This document shows, one piece after another, positions 22,871-33,251 of a stretch of 64,000 bases of DNA. Each line of letters begins with the position of its first letter. Within the stretch, counting starts at the first letter, position 1. The translations under genes and the position numbers were made by a program. The stretch is from Erinaceus europaeus (Eukaryota > Chordata > Mammalia > Eulipotyphla > Erinaceidae): NCBI RefSeq assembly GCF_950295315.1, contig NC_080176.1:33197006-33261005 (forward strand), in the 5' to 3' direction. A model generated the notes under the pieces. The model searched no databases, had not been told where the DNA came from, and saw only the letters and a program-made list of their open reading frames with translations.

Positions 22871-24492
22871 ATGGTGCTGTTGTGTATGATACAGCAAATC
22901 CTAAAAAAAAAAGGGGTTTTTCAAAGTTAAACCAATTGGAAAATAATATGGTTACAGCAATAAGTATATATTGCCTTCTTAATCCCTAAGACAGCTTCCT
23001 CTATAGAGCCTATGTTTCCCCAGTCCTGGAACCTCTAGCTAAGGGCTCACTTTCCTGCATGCTTCTCTCAATTCATACCAAATTATACCTAGTCAACACA
23101 TGAGTACTACCTTGGTATGCTTCACTTTAGGCTGTGTCTAGAGATGTCAGGCAGGGAATGTCAACCTTTCAGCCTCATTACTCAGGTGAGACCTTTCCTT
23201 TCACAGGATTCTCTATTCCATTCCAAGTAGTTTACTTCCCAAGTCTCAAAACTTATATACCAGGTCCCATGAGATAGGGCATATGTTCACATGTATCCAT
23301 AAATTAGGGCAAAATATATACTTGAAAGCAAAAGTACACAATAGTGTGCAGTGAGTCAGTATGAAGTTCATAATGAAATAGTGTCTACTTAGACTTAGAT
23401 ACCCTCCTCACCTATTTCCTATTATACTTCCCTCACTCACTCCCAATCTATCCTTAGCAAAGCAAGGACTGCAAAAACTGAATAAGGACAAGAGACTGGA
23501 ATACTTTAACAATGACTCTTTAGTCACTAAAAAAAAAGTTCAATATCACTGATTATCAGAGAAATGCAAATGAGGACAATGAGAAACTTGTGACAGGAGG
23601 CGGAGCCAAGATGGCAACTTTGGAGCAGCAGTTACAGTGAGCTCCAAGAGGCAGCAGCTTGCAACCTGAGATTCTCTGGATAGGGTAGGATACTGGAGGA
23701 GGGTGAACACGGGCTGGTCAGGGTGACACCAAAATATAGTCCCATAACTCTCTCTTGGGCTGACAAATGGAGGCCAAGGGGACAAAGGTAAATCTTTTGA
23801 TTATTTCTGAGCTCACCCCCCACCCCAGAGCCAGCCCCCAGGGGCTGGACAACTGCTTCTTGCAGGCTTCCTGCTGAGCTATTTTCTTTACCAAGATTCC
23901 TGGCTCACCAGGGGTGTCATTCCAAGCCTCTTCCTTTAACTTCTCTTTTTTTAAGTGGCTGGAGTTCTATTTGAGTGATAAAATACCAGACCAATCAGAG
24001 CCTCATCCCAGCCTGGGAAAGACTACCTGGAGGGTTTATTTATTATTATTCTTTTGATACTTCTTACAATTGGCTGTCTTTGTTCAGGCTGCCAGAGTGG
24101 TCCAAGCTGCAGACTGACTGTTAGGGGTTTTCTACTCTATTTTATTATTGCTATTATTATACACACGTGTCCCTTTTCCATCCACCTTCTTCAGGTTGAC
24201 CAAAATTAACTGTTGTTTTTCCCATTGCTAGGTTACTGGGTGTCCTATCCATTGTGAGAGGAACTTGTTTCTCTCTACCTCTTCTCTCCGCTCTTTTTTC
24301 CCTCCTCCTAGCTAATTAAAAAAAAAAACCAACTTTTTCCTTTCACTGTTCTTCCTTTTTTCTTTCTTTTTTTCTGTCTTTCTTTCTTTCTTTCTCTTTT
24401 ATTCTCTATTTCCTTCCTCCTTTTGTTTTCTGAATACACTGATACTTGCTTGGGAATTATTTTGGGGAATATATATGACTCAGAGTGGACTC

Positions 24493-24517
24493 TGTGTGTG
24501 TGTGTGTGTGTGTGTGT
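24493..24517. repeat. (TG)n in L1 5'UTR
   Basis: About 12 TG units. The matching place in the L1s at 17588 and 61290 carries only short TGTGTATG stretches. Confidence 0.9.
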
Positions 24518-24854
24518 CTTCTCTTCTTCCCTTTCTCCCCTTTCTATCCCTAGAATTTAGAGTGGACAGTAGATTTGAATAATTGTCTATTCTTGATTTC
24601 CCTTTTTTCCTGTCTCTTTCTTTTTTTTTTTTTTGTTTTGTTTGGTTGCTATTTTTTCTTGGGCTGGAGGTGTTGTTTGACTAAATGATATTGGTTGAAC
24701 TGCATCAATCCTTGCTTCAGTTACTGTTGTTGTAATTTCTGAGGTTGGTGACTGCATTTGTCATAAAGGTATTTAGTATAGCGTGGCTGGTACTCAAAAC
24801 ACAACAACTGAAGAACGAGAGCACAGAAAAATAAAAACCACATCAATTAAAAAA

Positions 24855-25115
24855 ATGGTTAAATCAAAAGCATATAAAACTGCTACCACAATGAATCAGG
24901 ACAGGAGTCCAGAAGAGACTTCAAATCAGTCAGAAGTAACCATAGATAAGAAAAGCATGCAAGCAATAATAAACCTAATAATCACAGAAATGAAGACAAC
25001 TATGGAGGAAAGGGCTATCAGAATTAGGGAAACAACAGATGAGATCTGCAAAGAAAATACAAGCTACCTCAAGGTAATTAGAGAACTGAAAAGTGAAATA
25101 GCTGAGCTAAAAGGC
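24855..25115 (+). pseudogene. L1 ORF1, N-terminal 87 codons (element 2)
   Basis: ATG at 24855 in the context AAAAAATGGTTAAATC, equivalent to the start at 62597. The frame is open through MVKSKAYKTATTMNQ, the acidic stretch SPEETSNQSEVTIDKKSMQA and the start of the coiled coil (YLKVIRELKSEIAELKG). It is then cut off by the deletion junction. An open frame continues upstream to 24783 and downstream into non-L1 sequence, but neither is L1 protein. Confidence 0.85.
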
Positions 25116-25153
25116 CATGTGCGCTTAATGCACTGTGCTACCACCCAGCCCCC
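25116..25153 (-). mobile_element. SINE type A head fragment, inverted
   Basis: CCATGTGCGCTTAATGCACT ... CTACCACCCAGCCCC is the inverted first 38 bases of a type A SINE. The rest of the SINE should lie to the left but is replaced by L1 ORF1, so both elements are cut at a shared breakpoint. Confidence 0.8.
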
Positions 25154-26160
25154 TTTTTCTCCCTGTTTGTATGTGGGTTTTTATTTTCTATTTCAATTCC
25201 AACAGATTTTGCAGTTTGTTTCTTCCTTTATTATATAATACTACCGTGGTCACTTCGGGAAGCGAGCAGCATATAAATTGCAAATGAACAAAATGAAAGT
25301 GATAGGGACAGTACACATGTTTCTTGTCAGTCACAGCTAACAAAATACATTTTATGAACAAGAATCAGGAGGTCATAAGATTTAGGCAAGTGCTCCTTTA
25401 AGGAACGACCATCAGAGAAAGCCTCCTTGGCTCTACAGGCAAAGCTTTACAACTCTCCACTAGACTTTCTTTTCCAGGCTCAAAGGTGGGTCAAAGCTCC
25501 AGGAGAAAGTATCCAGGTAGATGAAAGATTCCAGGTTGTGAGGCTCACAGCCAAGCTGTGTACTTTGCACTTGCACTTATCTAAGATGGTGTGGCTCACT
25601 GTGTTGACTTTATTGCCTCTTTCAGAGGAGAGAGCTTTGAGCCATCAGCCTTCTCAAGTAAGAGTTGTAAGTTTTTCTTCTTATGACAGTAATATCTCTG
25701 CCCTCCCTTAAAGGACCTCTTGAAGGGAGTGTCTCTAAAAAAAAAAAAAAAAAAAAAAAAAAAGCACCTGAGTAAGGTGTGATTCAGAGATGTTTAAGTA
25801 AAATTGCAAAAGTAGAAGAGAATTAAAAAGAAAAAAAAAGTAATGCAATATTATATACCATGGACCAAGTAAGTGGGAGTGAGGCCAAGGCCTTCAGAGA
25901 ATTCACAGGGCATGAACCTGCACCCACCAGCAGCCCTGTCTGGGCTGACATGCACCTCTGATCTCCGCAAAGAGCACACTGGGCTCACACAGAGCTTTAA
26001 AAATACCTCGCCACCCACTGAAAGTTTGATTAATCAGCCAAGTTCTCACCCGTGTGTCACAGTGATGGCAGTGATATGTATATGATGGTGACATCAGGGT
26101 ACAGGGAGACACTAAATGTCTCATCTAGCAGAAAGGAAGATTCTGAGCATGAAAGTTAAC
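25154..26160. other. CALN1 intron with an isolated A27 run
   Basis: Unique sequence. A run of 27 A (25737-25763) follows GGGAGTGTCTCT with no AATAAA upstream and no clear flanking duplication. The upstream 300 bp were not recognised as a retrocopy or repeat. Confidence 0.5.
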
Positions 26161-26162
26161 TA

Positions 26163-26366
26163 CCAGGGCTCTGAAGCCATGCAGCATTTTATATTCCAGT
26201 TCCAACACCAACTAGTTGTGTGACCTTGGACAAGGTTATTTAATATCTCCACTTGCCACACTCGCAAAAACAGGATATTCGTGGAATTCTAGAGAGAACT
26301 GAATGAGTTAATTCCCATAGAACACATGGAACAGTTCTGAGCACACAGTAAACACTCAATAAGCTT
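26163..26366 (+). mobile_element. MIR
   Basis: CCAGTTCCAACACCAACTAG, TTGTGTGACCTTGGACAAGG, TTATTTAATATCTCC, GAACTGAATGAGTTAATTCC and GAGCACACAGTAAACACTCA follow the MIR consensus from the tRNA-related part through the conserved core to the 3' end. It is an ancient mammalian repeat. Confidence 0.8.
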
Positions 26367-26738
26367 CCTTTGTGATCATGATGACAATGGCAAAGGCACT
26401 TAAGAGATGAAGAGGTGTTCCCAGGTGGATCCAACATTCCTCACAGAAGCACCCAGAGCAAAGGTAGGGATACAGAAAGAATCTTACAGCAGCAGGAAAC
26501 CATCTGGAAGGCAAATGTGGAGCTGAACCAGACAAAAAAGTGGAGTCACACGGAACCCTGCTCCAGACACACAGAGTGAGATGCCCAGAGTTAAGCCATA
26601 ACTAACACAGCTGGCAGCTATGAAGAGTCAATTAAGAATTATGAAGAACAGGAATAAAATGTTAAAAGGCAAAGCACTGTGATGGTAGAAATTCACATTG
26701 AACTGCTCCAGTTAAGACATAAATTAATAATAGAAAGT
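26367..26738. other. CALN1 intron, no gene seen
   Basis: Unique sequence without a recognised element. Confidence 0.5.
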
Positions 26739-26739
26739 G

Positions 26740-26935
26740 TCTGGGTCAGAGAAATAGCTCATCAGGAAAGGCATATGCCTTGCTACACATGTGGCCAGGT
26801 TAGATTCCAGCATCACTTGGGAGTGCTGAGGCACCAAGGGAAGTTCCAGTGCAGTGATGTCTTTCCCCGTCTCTGAAGGAAAAGGCAGGCCCAGGTGCAG
26901 TGAGATTATGCAGGTGTGAGGCCTCAGCCCAAACC
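26740..26935 (+). mobile_element. SINE type D
   Basis: GGTCAGAGAAATAGCTCATC, ATGCCTTGCTACACATGTGG, CCAGGTTAGATTCCAGCATC, GGAAGTTCCAGTGCAGTGAT and GTCTTTCCCCGTCTCTGAAG. Confidence 0.7.
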
Positions 26936-27299
26936 CCCAAATTTACCTTAATGATACCCTAACAAGACCTAAAATCAAATACATACAAATACGTAGACCT
27001 GAGGAGGTGAAATCATGAGTGTGTGAGATATTTGAAGACTGAGTCCCTGACTTGGGACTTGTTAGAGGGGAATACCTTGGAATTTTCACAGATCTGCCTA
27101 GAAAAGCATAAGACCAAATTGACAGAATTATAACATGGTCAGCTAGTCACTGAATTACTAGCATAAAAATCAGCCCTCCTCTGAGAATCAAGACGACAGA
27201 ACAGAGAATCTCCCTAAAATGGAATTCACAATTATACACTAATGTATAAACATTAACAGATTTACAAAAAGATGAGAAAGTGTGCCTATCATCAATAAA

Positions 27300-27405
27300 A
27301 GGCTGAGGAAGTGGCTCAGGAGTAGAACATATGCACTGCAAGCATAAGGTCCTGGGATCTATTCCTAGCACCACATGTGACAGAGAAGACCTGGGGCTTG
27401 GAGGA
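27300..27405 (+). mobile_element. SINE type D, short copy
   Basis: GGCTGAGGAAGTGGCTCAGG, GCACTGCAAGCATAAGGTCC and CTATTCCTAGCACCACATG. It lacks a T/C-rich body. Confidence 0.55.
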
Positions 27406-27514
27406 GAGTGTTATAAAAAGTTTAAATGTAAATACCATTGAATATTTACACCATAGATCTGAGTAAGGACCCAGATATATCCCTATTTAGCACAGGAGCC
27501 TGTGTGACCTCTGT

Positions 27515-28190
27515 CACTGTCAGTCTGAGCTTACAGTCCATGGTCACAGCTAGCTACTCTCTACCTTAATCCAGTTCTCTAGCCCCATTCTCAACTCTGA
27601 CACCATCTTTCTAGACAGTGCTTTTTTTAGTCCACCTTCATGTTAGCTCAGCCAAAAATTACCAAGTCATGGGCCCCTTGGAACATACCTAAAATAGATT
27701 TTCCAGCTTCTTCCCTCATGAAGACACCTAACTTCATCTGCTTATCCTACCTTTGGATTCCTGTTTATTAGACAGTTTGTCCTGCTTTACATCTTACCAC
27801 CTTTCAGCCACCAAGTTGCAGATACTACTATGATGCCATCTTGAATTCCCTGGGCAGATGACCTCACCACTGTGTCCCCAATTTTCACCTCTCCAGAGTC
27901 TTGCCCCACTAGGGAAATACAGAAACAGGTTGGAAGTATGTATTAGCCTGCCAATGTTCATGTCCAGCAGAGAAGCAATTATAGAAGCCAGAACTCCCAC
28001 CTTCTGTACCCCATAAAGAGTTCTGGTCCATACTCCTAAAGGGATAAAGAATAGGAAAGCTTCCAGTGGAGGGAATGGGATACAGAACTATGGTGGTGGG
28101 CACTGTATAGAATTTTACCCCTGTTATTTTAAATGCTGTAAATCATTATTAAATCACTAATAAAAAATAAAATATGAAAAATGTTAAAAT
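27515..28190 (+). mobile_element. L1 3'UTR, type L, older variant
   Basis: GTCTGAGCTTACAGTCC, CTCAACTCTGACACCATC, GGGCCCCTTGGAACATACC, CAGCCACCAAGTTGCAG, CAATTATAGAAGCCAG and GGTCCATACTCCTAAAGGG, ending with the older AATCATTATTAAATCACTAA tail. Diverged. Confidence 0.8.
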
Positions 28191-28361
28191 AAAATGAATT
28201 TAAGAACAATAACAATAGAAATCAACCCAAAGCTTATCTAAAGTCTAGATGCTGGGTTTAGTACACAATGACTCTAAAGAACTACTAAAAATACAAAAAA
28301 GTATGGCCAAAGAATCAAAGAAAAATATTATCACATTAGGAAACAAATAGAAATATAATTT

Positions 28362-28862
28362 TTGTTTTTTTATTTGTAAAAAGGAAACATTGACAAAACC
28401 ATAGGATAAGAGAGGTACAACTCCACGCAATTCCTACCACCAGAACTCTGTATCCCATCCCCTCCCCTTATAGCTTTCCTATTCTTTAACCCTTTGGGAG
28501 TATGGACCCAAGGTCATTGTGGAATGCAGAAGATAGAAGGTCTGGCTTCTGTAATTGCTTCCCTGCTGAACATGGGCATTGACAGTTTGATCCATACTCC
28601 CAGCCTGCCTCTCTCTTTCCCTAATAGGGTGGGGCTCTGGGGAAGCGGAGCTCCAGGACACATTGGTGGGGTTGTCTGTCCAGGAAAGTCTGGTTGGTAT
28701 CATGCTAGCATCTGGAACCTTGTGGCTGAAAATAGAGTTAACATATAAAGCCAAACAAATTGTTGAACAATCATAAACCTATAGGCTGGAATAGTGCAGA
28801 TGAAGACTTGGGGAGTACTCCATTTTGTAGATAGCTAGTAGGCATATTTTAGTTAAGGAATA
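28362..28862 (-). mobile_element. L1 3'UTR, type L, antisense
   Basis: On the plus strand: poly(T)-like start, GGAAACATTGACAAAACC, GAGAGGTACAACTCCACGCA, CCCATCCCCTCCCC, GAGTATGGACCCAAGGTC, GAGCTCCAGGACACATTGG and CATTTTGTAGATAGC. It is the only hedgehog-type L1 copy here in the same orientation as CALN1, and it faces the copy at 27515 tail to tail across about 170 bp. Confidence 0.85.
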
Positions 28863-29019
28863 TAAAATTTTTGTATCTGAAAAAGCCATGTGTATACATG
28901 TATTGAAAGTTAAAGAATGAATAAATGTTGCACTATTAACTAGATGAGTGGTAGGCAGGTGTTTGATTTAAGTTCCACAACTTCTGTAGATTTAGATTTA
29001 GAGATTAAAAAAAAAAATA

Positions 29020-29021
<2 letters not shown>

Positions 29022-29067
<46 letters not shown>
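29022..29067. repeat. (GT)23 microsatellite
   Basis: Uninterrupted GT dinucleotide after an A-rich run (29006-29018). Confidence 0.95.
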
Positions 29068-29070
<3 letters not shown>

Positions 29071-30430
29071 AAAAAGGAGTTCAAGGCACAGGAACAACCT
29101 TATGAAGTGTGTTTTTGACAAACAGTCCTCTGCTAAAATGGGGTTGGCTGATGGGGGTGATCTCATGGATAAGGCCCAGAGCTCAATTCCAAAGGACCAA
29201 GACTGCCTAGGAGGTGACAATAGCTCCTAGTCAGAGAAATGCAAATCCAGTTCTATGTGAGGATTCAGAGAGAAAAATGCAGCCAAATACTAAAATGAAT
29301 TTCATGTTGGAAAGGTAGTAGAGTGAAAACATTACTTCCTAAATTCAAAGTGCACCCCCAAAATGTAGCTTTGGGAACATGCTCTGAAATACTAACTTAG
29401 AAACATGTATACTTGTCAGAGGCTGAGGAGACAACTTGCTAAATGCAACACTGACCCCCTTTTCTAAACTGACTTAAAGAACACGACCTCCACTGTGACT
29501 AGAATGGGAGCTTGGTCTGTTCCATCCTGTAAATGAAACTCTCAAACAGTGCATTATAGCTAAGCTGTATTTTGGTGGGGGTGACTTCCAGGTCTAGTTT
29601 GACCAATCTAGCATGGATTTTCTTCCTGAGTTTTGTTTAAATAGAAACTTCCCACATAGAACTGCAACTAGAGGTGGTCCAGTGGTTTATTCCACATCTG
29701 TCATGAGAGAGAAGGGACATTCTATCACTGGTGATTAGTGTGGGGTAACATGTCCCTGTTACCAGCAGGAGGTATCTACCAGCAGGAGGTAGCAGCTGCC
29801 ATGATGCAGGGTCAAAAGTGGAGCTCAGAGAGCAGATGAAAGAGGGTACTGCCTAGTTAAGCCTGTCCCGAAGGACACATCAGCTTCCCCGTGCAATGCC
29901 ACGTGTTCCTCAGAGGGTGAGTGACCCAAGCAATAGCAAGGCCAGAGGTAGACAGGAGAATGGCAAACAATGCCTAGGAAGCATGGGCTTCTCAGGAACC
30001 AACACACAGGCATCAGAACTGCTTCAGGCTGATTATTTTTCAAGCCCTGCCCACCTGCTCAAAAAGCAGAGCACATCTGCACAACTCTACCCAGCCCAGA
30101 TCCCCAAGATGCTGATAATAAAGTGTGGGAGGTCATAACTCAGTGTTCACCTTGGCAAAAGAAAGCAAATAAATAAATAGGAGGAATCTTCCATAAGAAA
30201 ATGAATGGCCCTTCTCCAAGTTGAGAGCCTGGTGCTCCTCATGAAGGACAAACACGGCTTCCCCAGCTTCACCCTTGGTTGTAAAGTCCAGGCCAGTTCA
30301 TCAGGGCTGGCTGCCAGCAGCACCTCCTCATCTCACTGTGTCCAGGATAATCAACACGCTGATCAGTCCTGTGCTGGGATAATGGAGAGCCCACTGAGGC
30401 AGGGAGGAGTCCTAGTCCAGCTAGCTCTCT

Positions 30431-30456
30431 GGGGGGGGGGGGAGGGGGAGGGGGGA
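30431..30456 (+). repeat. G-run, potential G-quadruplex
   Basis: G12, A, G5, A, G6 in 26 bp: at least four G3 tracts on the plus strand. CALN1 pre-mRNA would carry the C-rich strand. Confidence 0.8.
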
Positions 30457-30964
30457 AAGTTGTGCACTCTTGCAGATTTAGTAGAAAAACAAAGGCATCA
30501 CTCTTTGAATTCCTGAAGAAATCATCTCTTAAAATCATGTCATGAATATTCAAGGTAAAGTTGGGAGGGAGGAGGCTAGGATTTATGAAAGTCCTAGGAG
30601 ATTTCCAAACTCCCTTTGGTGAATGATTTTTCAGCATCTTCCAGAGTGACCCAGAAATGCTCAGATTTTCTGCCCACTTTCCATGGTTTCTGTGCAGGGG
30701 GCCATGACAGGTGCCTTCCAGTGGCCCCTGCTGATGACTAGACCCAGGGGAGTCTCTCAAATAAACATAAGTGCAAACCCACCCCAAATCAATGTTCCAT
30801 ATACTTAGGGAACAGACCCCAGGTGTTTGGAAAATTCTGGGTTTACTAGACACCCCTCTCTGTGGTCACCAGGAAGGCTCACTTGCTTAATGCTCAGGGC
30901 TCTATATCTGCTTCTGTGGCTGCACCCAATGGTTCTCTGGTCAACTAAAAGCTATAAGATCTTG

Positions 30965-31160
30965 CATGGGGTATAGAGATAGCATAGAGGTTATACAGAA
31001 AGACTTTCATACCTGAGGCTCTCTGGGCCATATTTCAATACCCAACACTACCATTAACCAGAGTTGAGCAGGGCTCTGGTAAAGACAGACAGGGGTGGGG
31101 AGAGGGAGAGAGAGAGACAGACAGAGAGAGAGAGAGAGAAGAGAAGAGAGAGAGATATCA
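30965..31160 (+). mobile_element. SINE type C with GA-rich tail
   Basis: GAGATAGCATAGAGGTTATA, AGAAAGACTTTCATACCTGA, TATTTCAATACCCAACAC, CCAGAGTTGAGCAGGGCTCT and GGTAAAGACAG, followed by a GA-rich tract (31097-31160). Confidence 0.75.
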
Positions 31161-31655
31161 AATCTGAGGGCCCACTCCACACCATAGCCGTAAGCCTCCA
31201 TTCTACTGCCTTGAACTATTCCTGGGCCTCAGGAGCCTGACTGACTGCATCACTGCTGCTTCCCCAAAACATACCGCAGGCTTCTGCTGCTTCACTGCTT
31301 CTTCATGGAAATAGAAGAGTCTCTAGCACACCAGCAAGCCAAATGGACAAATGCAAAGAAACTTCTCTTATCCCCTGCAGATTGTGAAGTCACTTGACTT
31401 CTATAGCCTGGAACAGAATCTCCCCCACCCCCACCATTGGTTTAGACTAAGACTTAACAAATATGTGGCTATCTGGGGGCCGTTTTGACTTTTTTGACTC
31501 TAGAAAGTAAATTTTAAACTGTGTTTTAAAGCAGTGTGACAAGGAGCATGGCATTCCAAAACACCAGGGAAACATATTTAGGTTCAGCCTGAATGCAGCA
31601 CCTAGGCAAAACATCTGCCTGAATCAACCTCTTCTCTATGCTAGAAAAAAAAAAA
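31161..31655. other. CALN1 intron, no gene seen
   Basis: Unique sequence, ending in an A-run before the SINE at 31662. Confidence 0.5.
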
Positions 31656-31661
31656 AAAATC

Positions 31662-31962
31662 CAGGAGCCTGGCAGTAGTGCAGTGGGTTAAGTGAACATG
31701 GCACAAAGCACAAGAACCAGTGTAAAGATCCCGGTTCCAGCCCCCAGGTTCCCTACCTGCAGGGGTGTCGCTTCTTCCCCTCTCTGTCTTCCCTTCCTCT
31801 CTAGATTTCTCTTTGTCCTAACCAACAATGACAGCAATAACAACAACAACAACAATGATAAACAACAAGGACAACAAAAGGGAATAAATGGCCTCCAGAA
31901 GCAGTGGATTCATGGTGCAGGCACTGAGCCCCAGCAATAACCATGGAGGCAAATATATATAT
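31662..31962 (+). mobile_element. SINE type A with 3' extension
   Basis: CAGTAGTGCAGTGGGTTAAG, AGATCCCGGTTCCAGCCCCC, CTACCTGCAGGGGTGTCGCT, then a deletion of the GTGAAGCAGGTCTGCAGG part, TCCTAACCAACAATGACAGC, GCAGTGGATTCATGGTGCAG and ACCATGGAGGC. Confidence 0.85.
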
Positions 31963-32507
31963 CCCTTTTAACTCTAATTTTCTTTGTTTCTGTTTTTCTT
32001 TTTAGAGGGTTGGCTTGCTTAGGCTCCAAGAGGACACTGTCCCAGGATGAATTCAGTCCTAGTGACCTCAGCTTTAGTTCAAGCCCTAAGCCAGCCCTGA
32101 ACACCAGAGCAAAGCTGCAGTACAAAGGGGAAGAGGCAATTAAGTAATTGGAGTCCATCCCCACCTCCACACAGCTTCCAGATGATTCTGACCTGGGCAG
32201 AATTCAAAGCACCACGGCCAGAAATCAAGAAACAGCCATTAACAGAGCTGAAGCCACCCCTACAGCTGGGCCTCATGGTGAAAACAATATGGAGGAGGGA
32301 CAAGGCCACTGGTGACAGAGATGCCAGGGACTAGAAAATAAATACACATGAGTCAAAATTTGCATCCAAGACACCCAAGGCCTGTCCCCATACAGAAGTC
32401 AATCAGGCTTTGACTTGACCATAACCATCAGCCAGCACCTGGTATGTTTGGCTCAGGTGTGCAGTGGCTGCCGTGGGGGCAGCCTACTAGCCTGGACAGC
32501 TCCTTAC
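31963..32507. other. CALN1 intron downstream of the exon
   Basis: Intron 3' of the exon in the direction of transcription. No repeat is recognised. The next CALN1 exon (EF-hand 1) is not in the window. Confidence 0.6.
32501..32507 (-). other. splice donor of the CALN1 exon
   Basis: Minus strand GATG|GTAAGGA: strong match to the donor consensus, in phase 1. Confidence 0.9.
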
Positions 32508-32632
32508 CATCAAGCTCCTCCACAGAGATGTTAGCAAGCTGCTCACTGTCACTGCCAGCCGAGAGAGAACGGTTGAGGTAATTGCCCTTGTACAGCAGGC
32601 CAGCAGTCACATGGTGGAAAGGCATCTTCTCC
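32508..32632 (-). CDS. CALN1: CALN1 (calneuron-1) exon with the conserved N-terminus
   Basis: Calneuron-1 is a brain-enriched, calmodulin-like Ca2+ sensor with two N-terminal EF-hands and a C-terminal tail anchor. It acts at the Golgi and inhibits phosphatidylinositol 4-kinase III-beta at low calcium. On the minus strand this 125-bp exon encodes 39 residues from ATG at 32625: MPFHHVTAGLLYKGN, then LNRSLSAGSDSEQLANISVE and ELD. The last base is the first of a split Glu codon, as expected where EF-hand 1 (EIREAFRV) begins in the next exon. Seven bases before the ATG read GGAGAAG, fitting the Trp-Glu-Lys preceding this Met in the long isoform, so either isoform can use the exon. Acceptor and donor are both good. 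Sequence is intact with no frame damage. Recognition is from memory of the family, not a search. Confidence 0.95.
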
Positions 32633-32668
32633 CTGTTCATGAGAGAAGCAGGGCAGGAAGAGAGAGAG
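32633..32668 (-). other. splice acceptor and polypyrimidine tract of the CALN1 exon
   Basis: The minus strand reads TCTCTCTCTTCCTGCCCTGC, then TTCTCTCATGAACAG|GGAGAAG. An in-frame ATG overlaps the acceptor but is intronic. Confidence 0.85.
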
Positions 32669-33250
32669 ACATCAACATTCATTCCTCCCAGCCTTCTGGA
32701 AAAAAAAATCTCACATTAACAACCACAGTTCTGAAGGGCAAGTGGGGAAAAACTCAGATCTCAATGGCCTGAACCATTCCCCAATCCTCTCAGCTTCCAG
32801 TCCTGCCTTCGCTGGACATCTTACTTCACTCTCCCCCATTTAATTATGAGCTGGGACTGCACTGTTCTTGCAGACTGTGAGACACAATATTGAGAGACCT
32901 CCCCAGAATGAGGAGCTGACTGCCACAAAAATCAGATGTATCCAGGGCAAGATAGCCATTGACTCTGGGGTCTCAAAACAAAAACAGGATGTAGCTAGGG
33001 GCAAAGTAACTTTATTGCACCCTAAGGATCTAGGACCAAACAAGATACAATGAAGTCCCCTCAGCATACCTCTTCTCCCACCCAAATTACACTAGACCAC
33101 CCACCCTTCCTGCATACAACCACCCCACTATTCCCTTGTGCCTTTCTTACCCAGGTATGAAGCTTCCTAGTCTGCATGAGAGGTTACAGATCTCACTCCT
33201 TTGTTTGCTGGTCCCTCTCAAGTTTTATCTCAATAAAAATGTCTAGGCAC
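32669..33250. other. CALN1 intron upstream of the exon
   Basis: Unique sequence. No upstream CALN1 exon or promoter is seen. Confidence 0.55.
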
Positions 33251-33251
33251 A

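Larger units (their letters stand above)
17588..23530 (+). mobile_element. long L1 element 1, decayed, RT core missing
   Basis: The element reads 5'UTR, ORF1, ORF2, 3'UTR. The 5'UTR starts GGGGGCAGAGCCAAGATGAC and is matched by the L1 at 23594. It has pyrimidine-rich patches (17960-18000, 18420-18460) and shares CAGAGTGGACTC and GTAGATTTGCATAA with the L1 at 61290. A type A SINE sits just before ORF1. Both ORFs are broken and ORF2 lacks the part between the endonuclease linker and the segment after the FADD motif (junction near 21535-21550). After ORF2, at 22905, comes a 3'UTR starting TTTTTCAAAGTTAAACC, shared with the L1 at 46416. The right end is blurred: 23530-23590 holds a short ORF2-like piece (CAGAGAAATGCAAATGAGG). 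It is antisense to CALN1. Confidence 0.9.
23594..25115 (+). mobile_element. L1 element 2, 5' end only
   Basis: Starts with AGGAGGCGGAGCCAAGATGG, the same 5' end as element 1, followed by the whole 5'UTR (CACCAAAATATAGTCCC, CCTATCCATTGTGAGAGG, a (TG)n tract at 24493-24517, and GACTGCATTTGTCATAAAGG). It breaks off inside ORF1 at about 25115, where a small SINE fragment abuts. It retains a 5' end but has lost everything after codon 87 of ORF1, so a deletion rather than ordinary 5' truncation removed the rest. Confidence 0.9.
28863..30960. other. CALN1 intron, about 2.1 kb without recognised genes
   Basis: Contains a (GT)23 microsatellite (29022-29067) and a G-rich run (30431-30456). A 194-codon minus-strand frame (30269-30853) has a proline run encoded by the G-run and no recognised domain. 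The complementary plus strand also carries open frames, so it is most likely chance. Confidence 0.5.

Noticed and set aside
25243..25310. Possible U6 snRNA pseudogene (GTGGTCACTTCGG ... CAGCATATAAATT)
   Set aside because: The first 13 bases resemble the U6 5' end, but an extra eight-base insertion is needed and the rest does not follow U6; no poly(A) or duplication was found.
30269..30853. 194-codon minus-strand frame
   Set aside because: The frame includes a proline run from a G-run, has no recognised domain, and the opposite strand is also open; no splice or expression signal supports it.
32428..32682. Full 84-codon minus-strand frame as a protein
   Set aside because: Only 32508-32632 is exon; the frame extends through the donor and acceptor into intron by chance.
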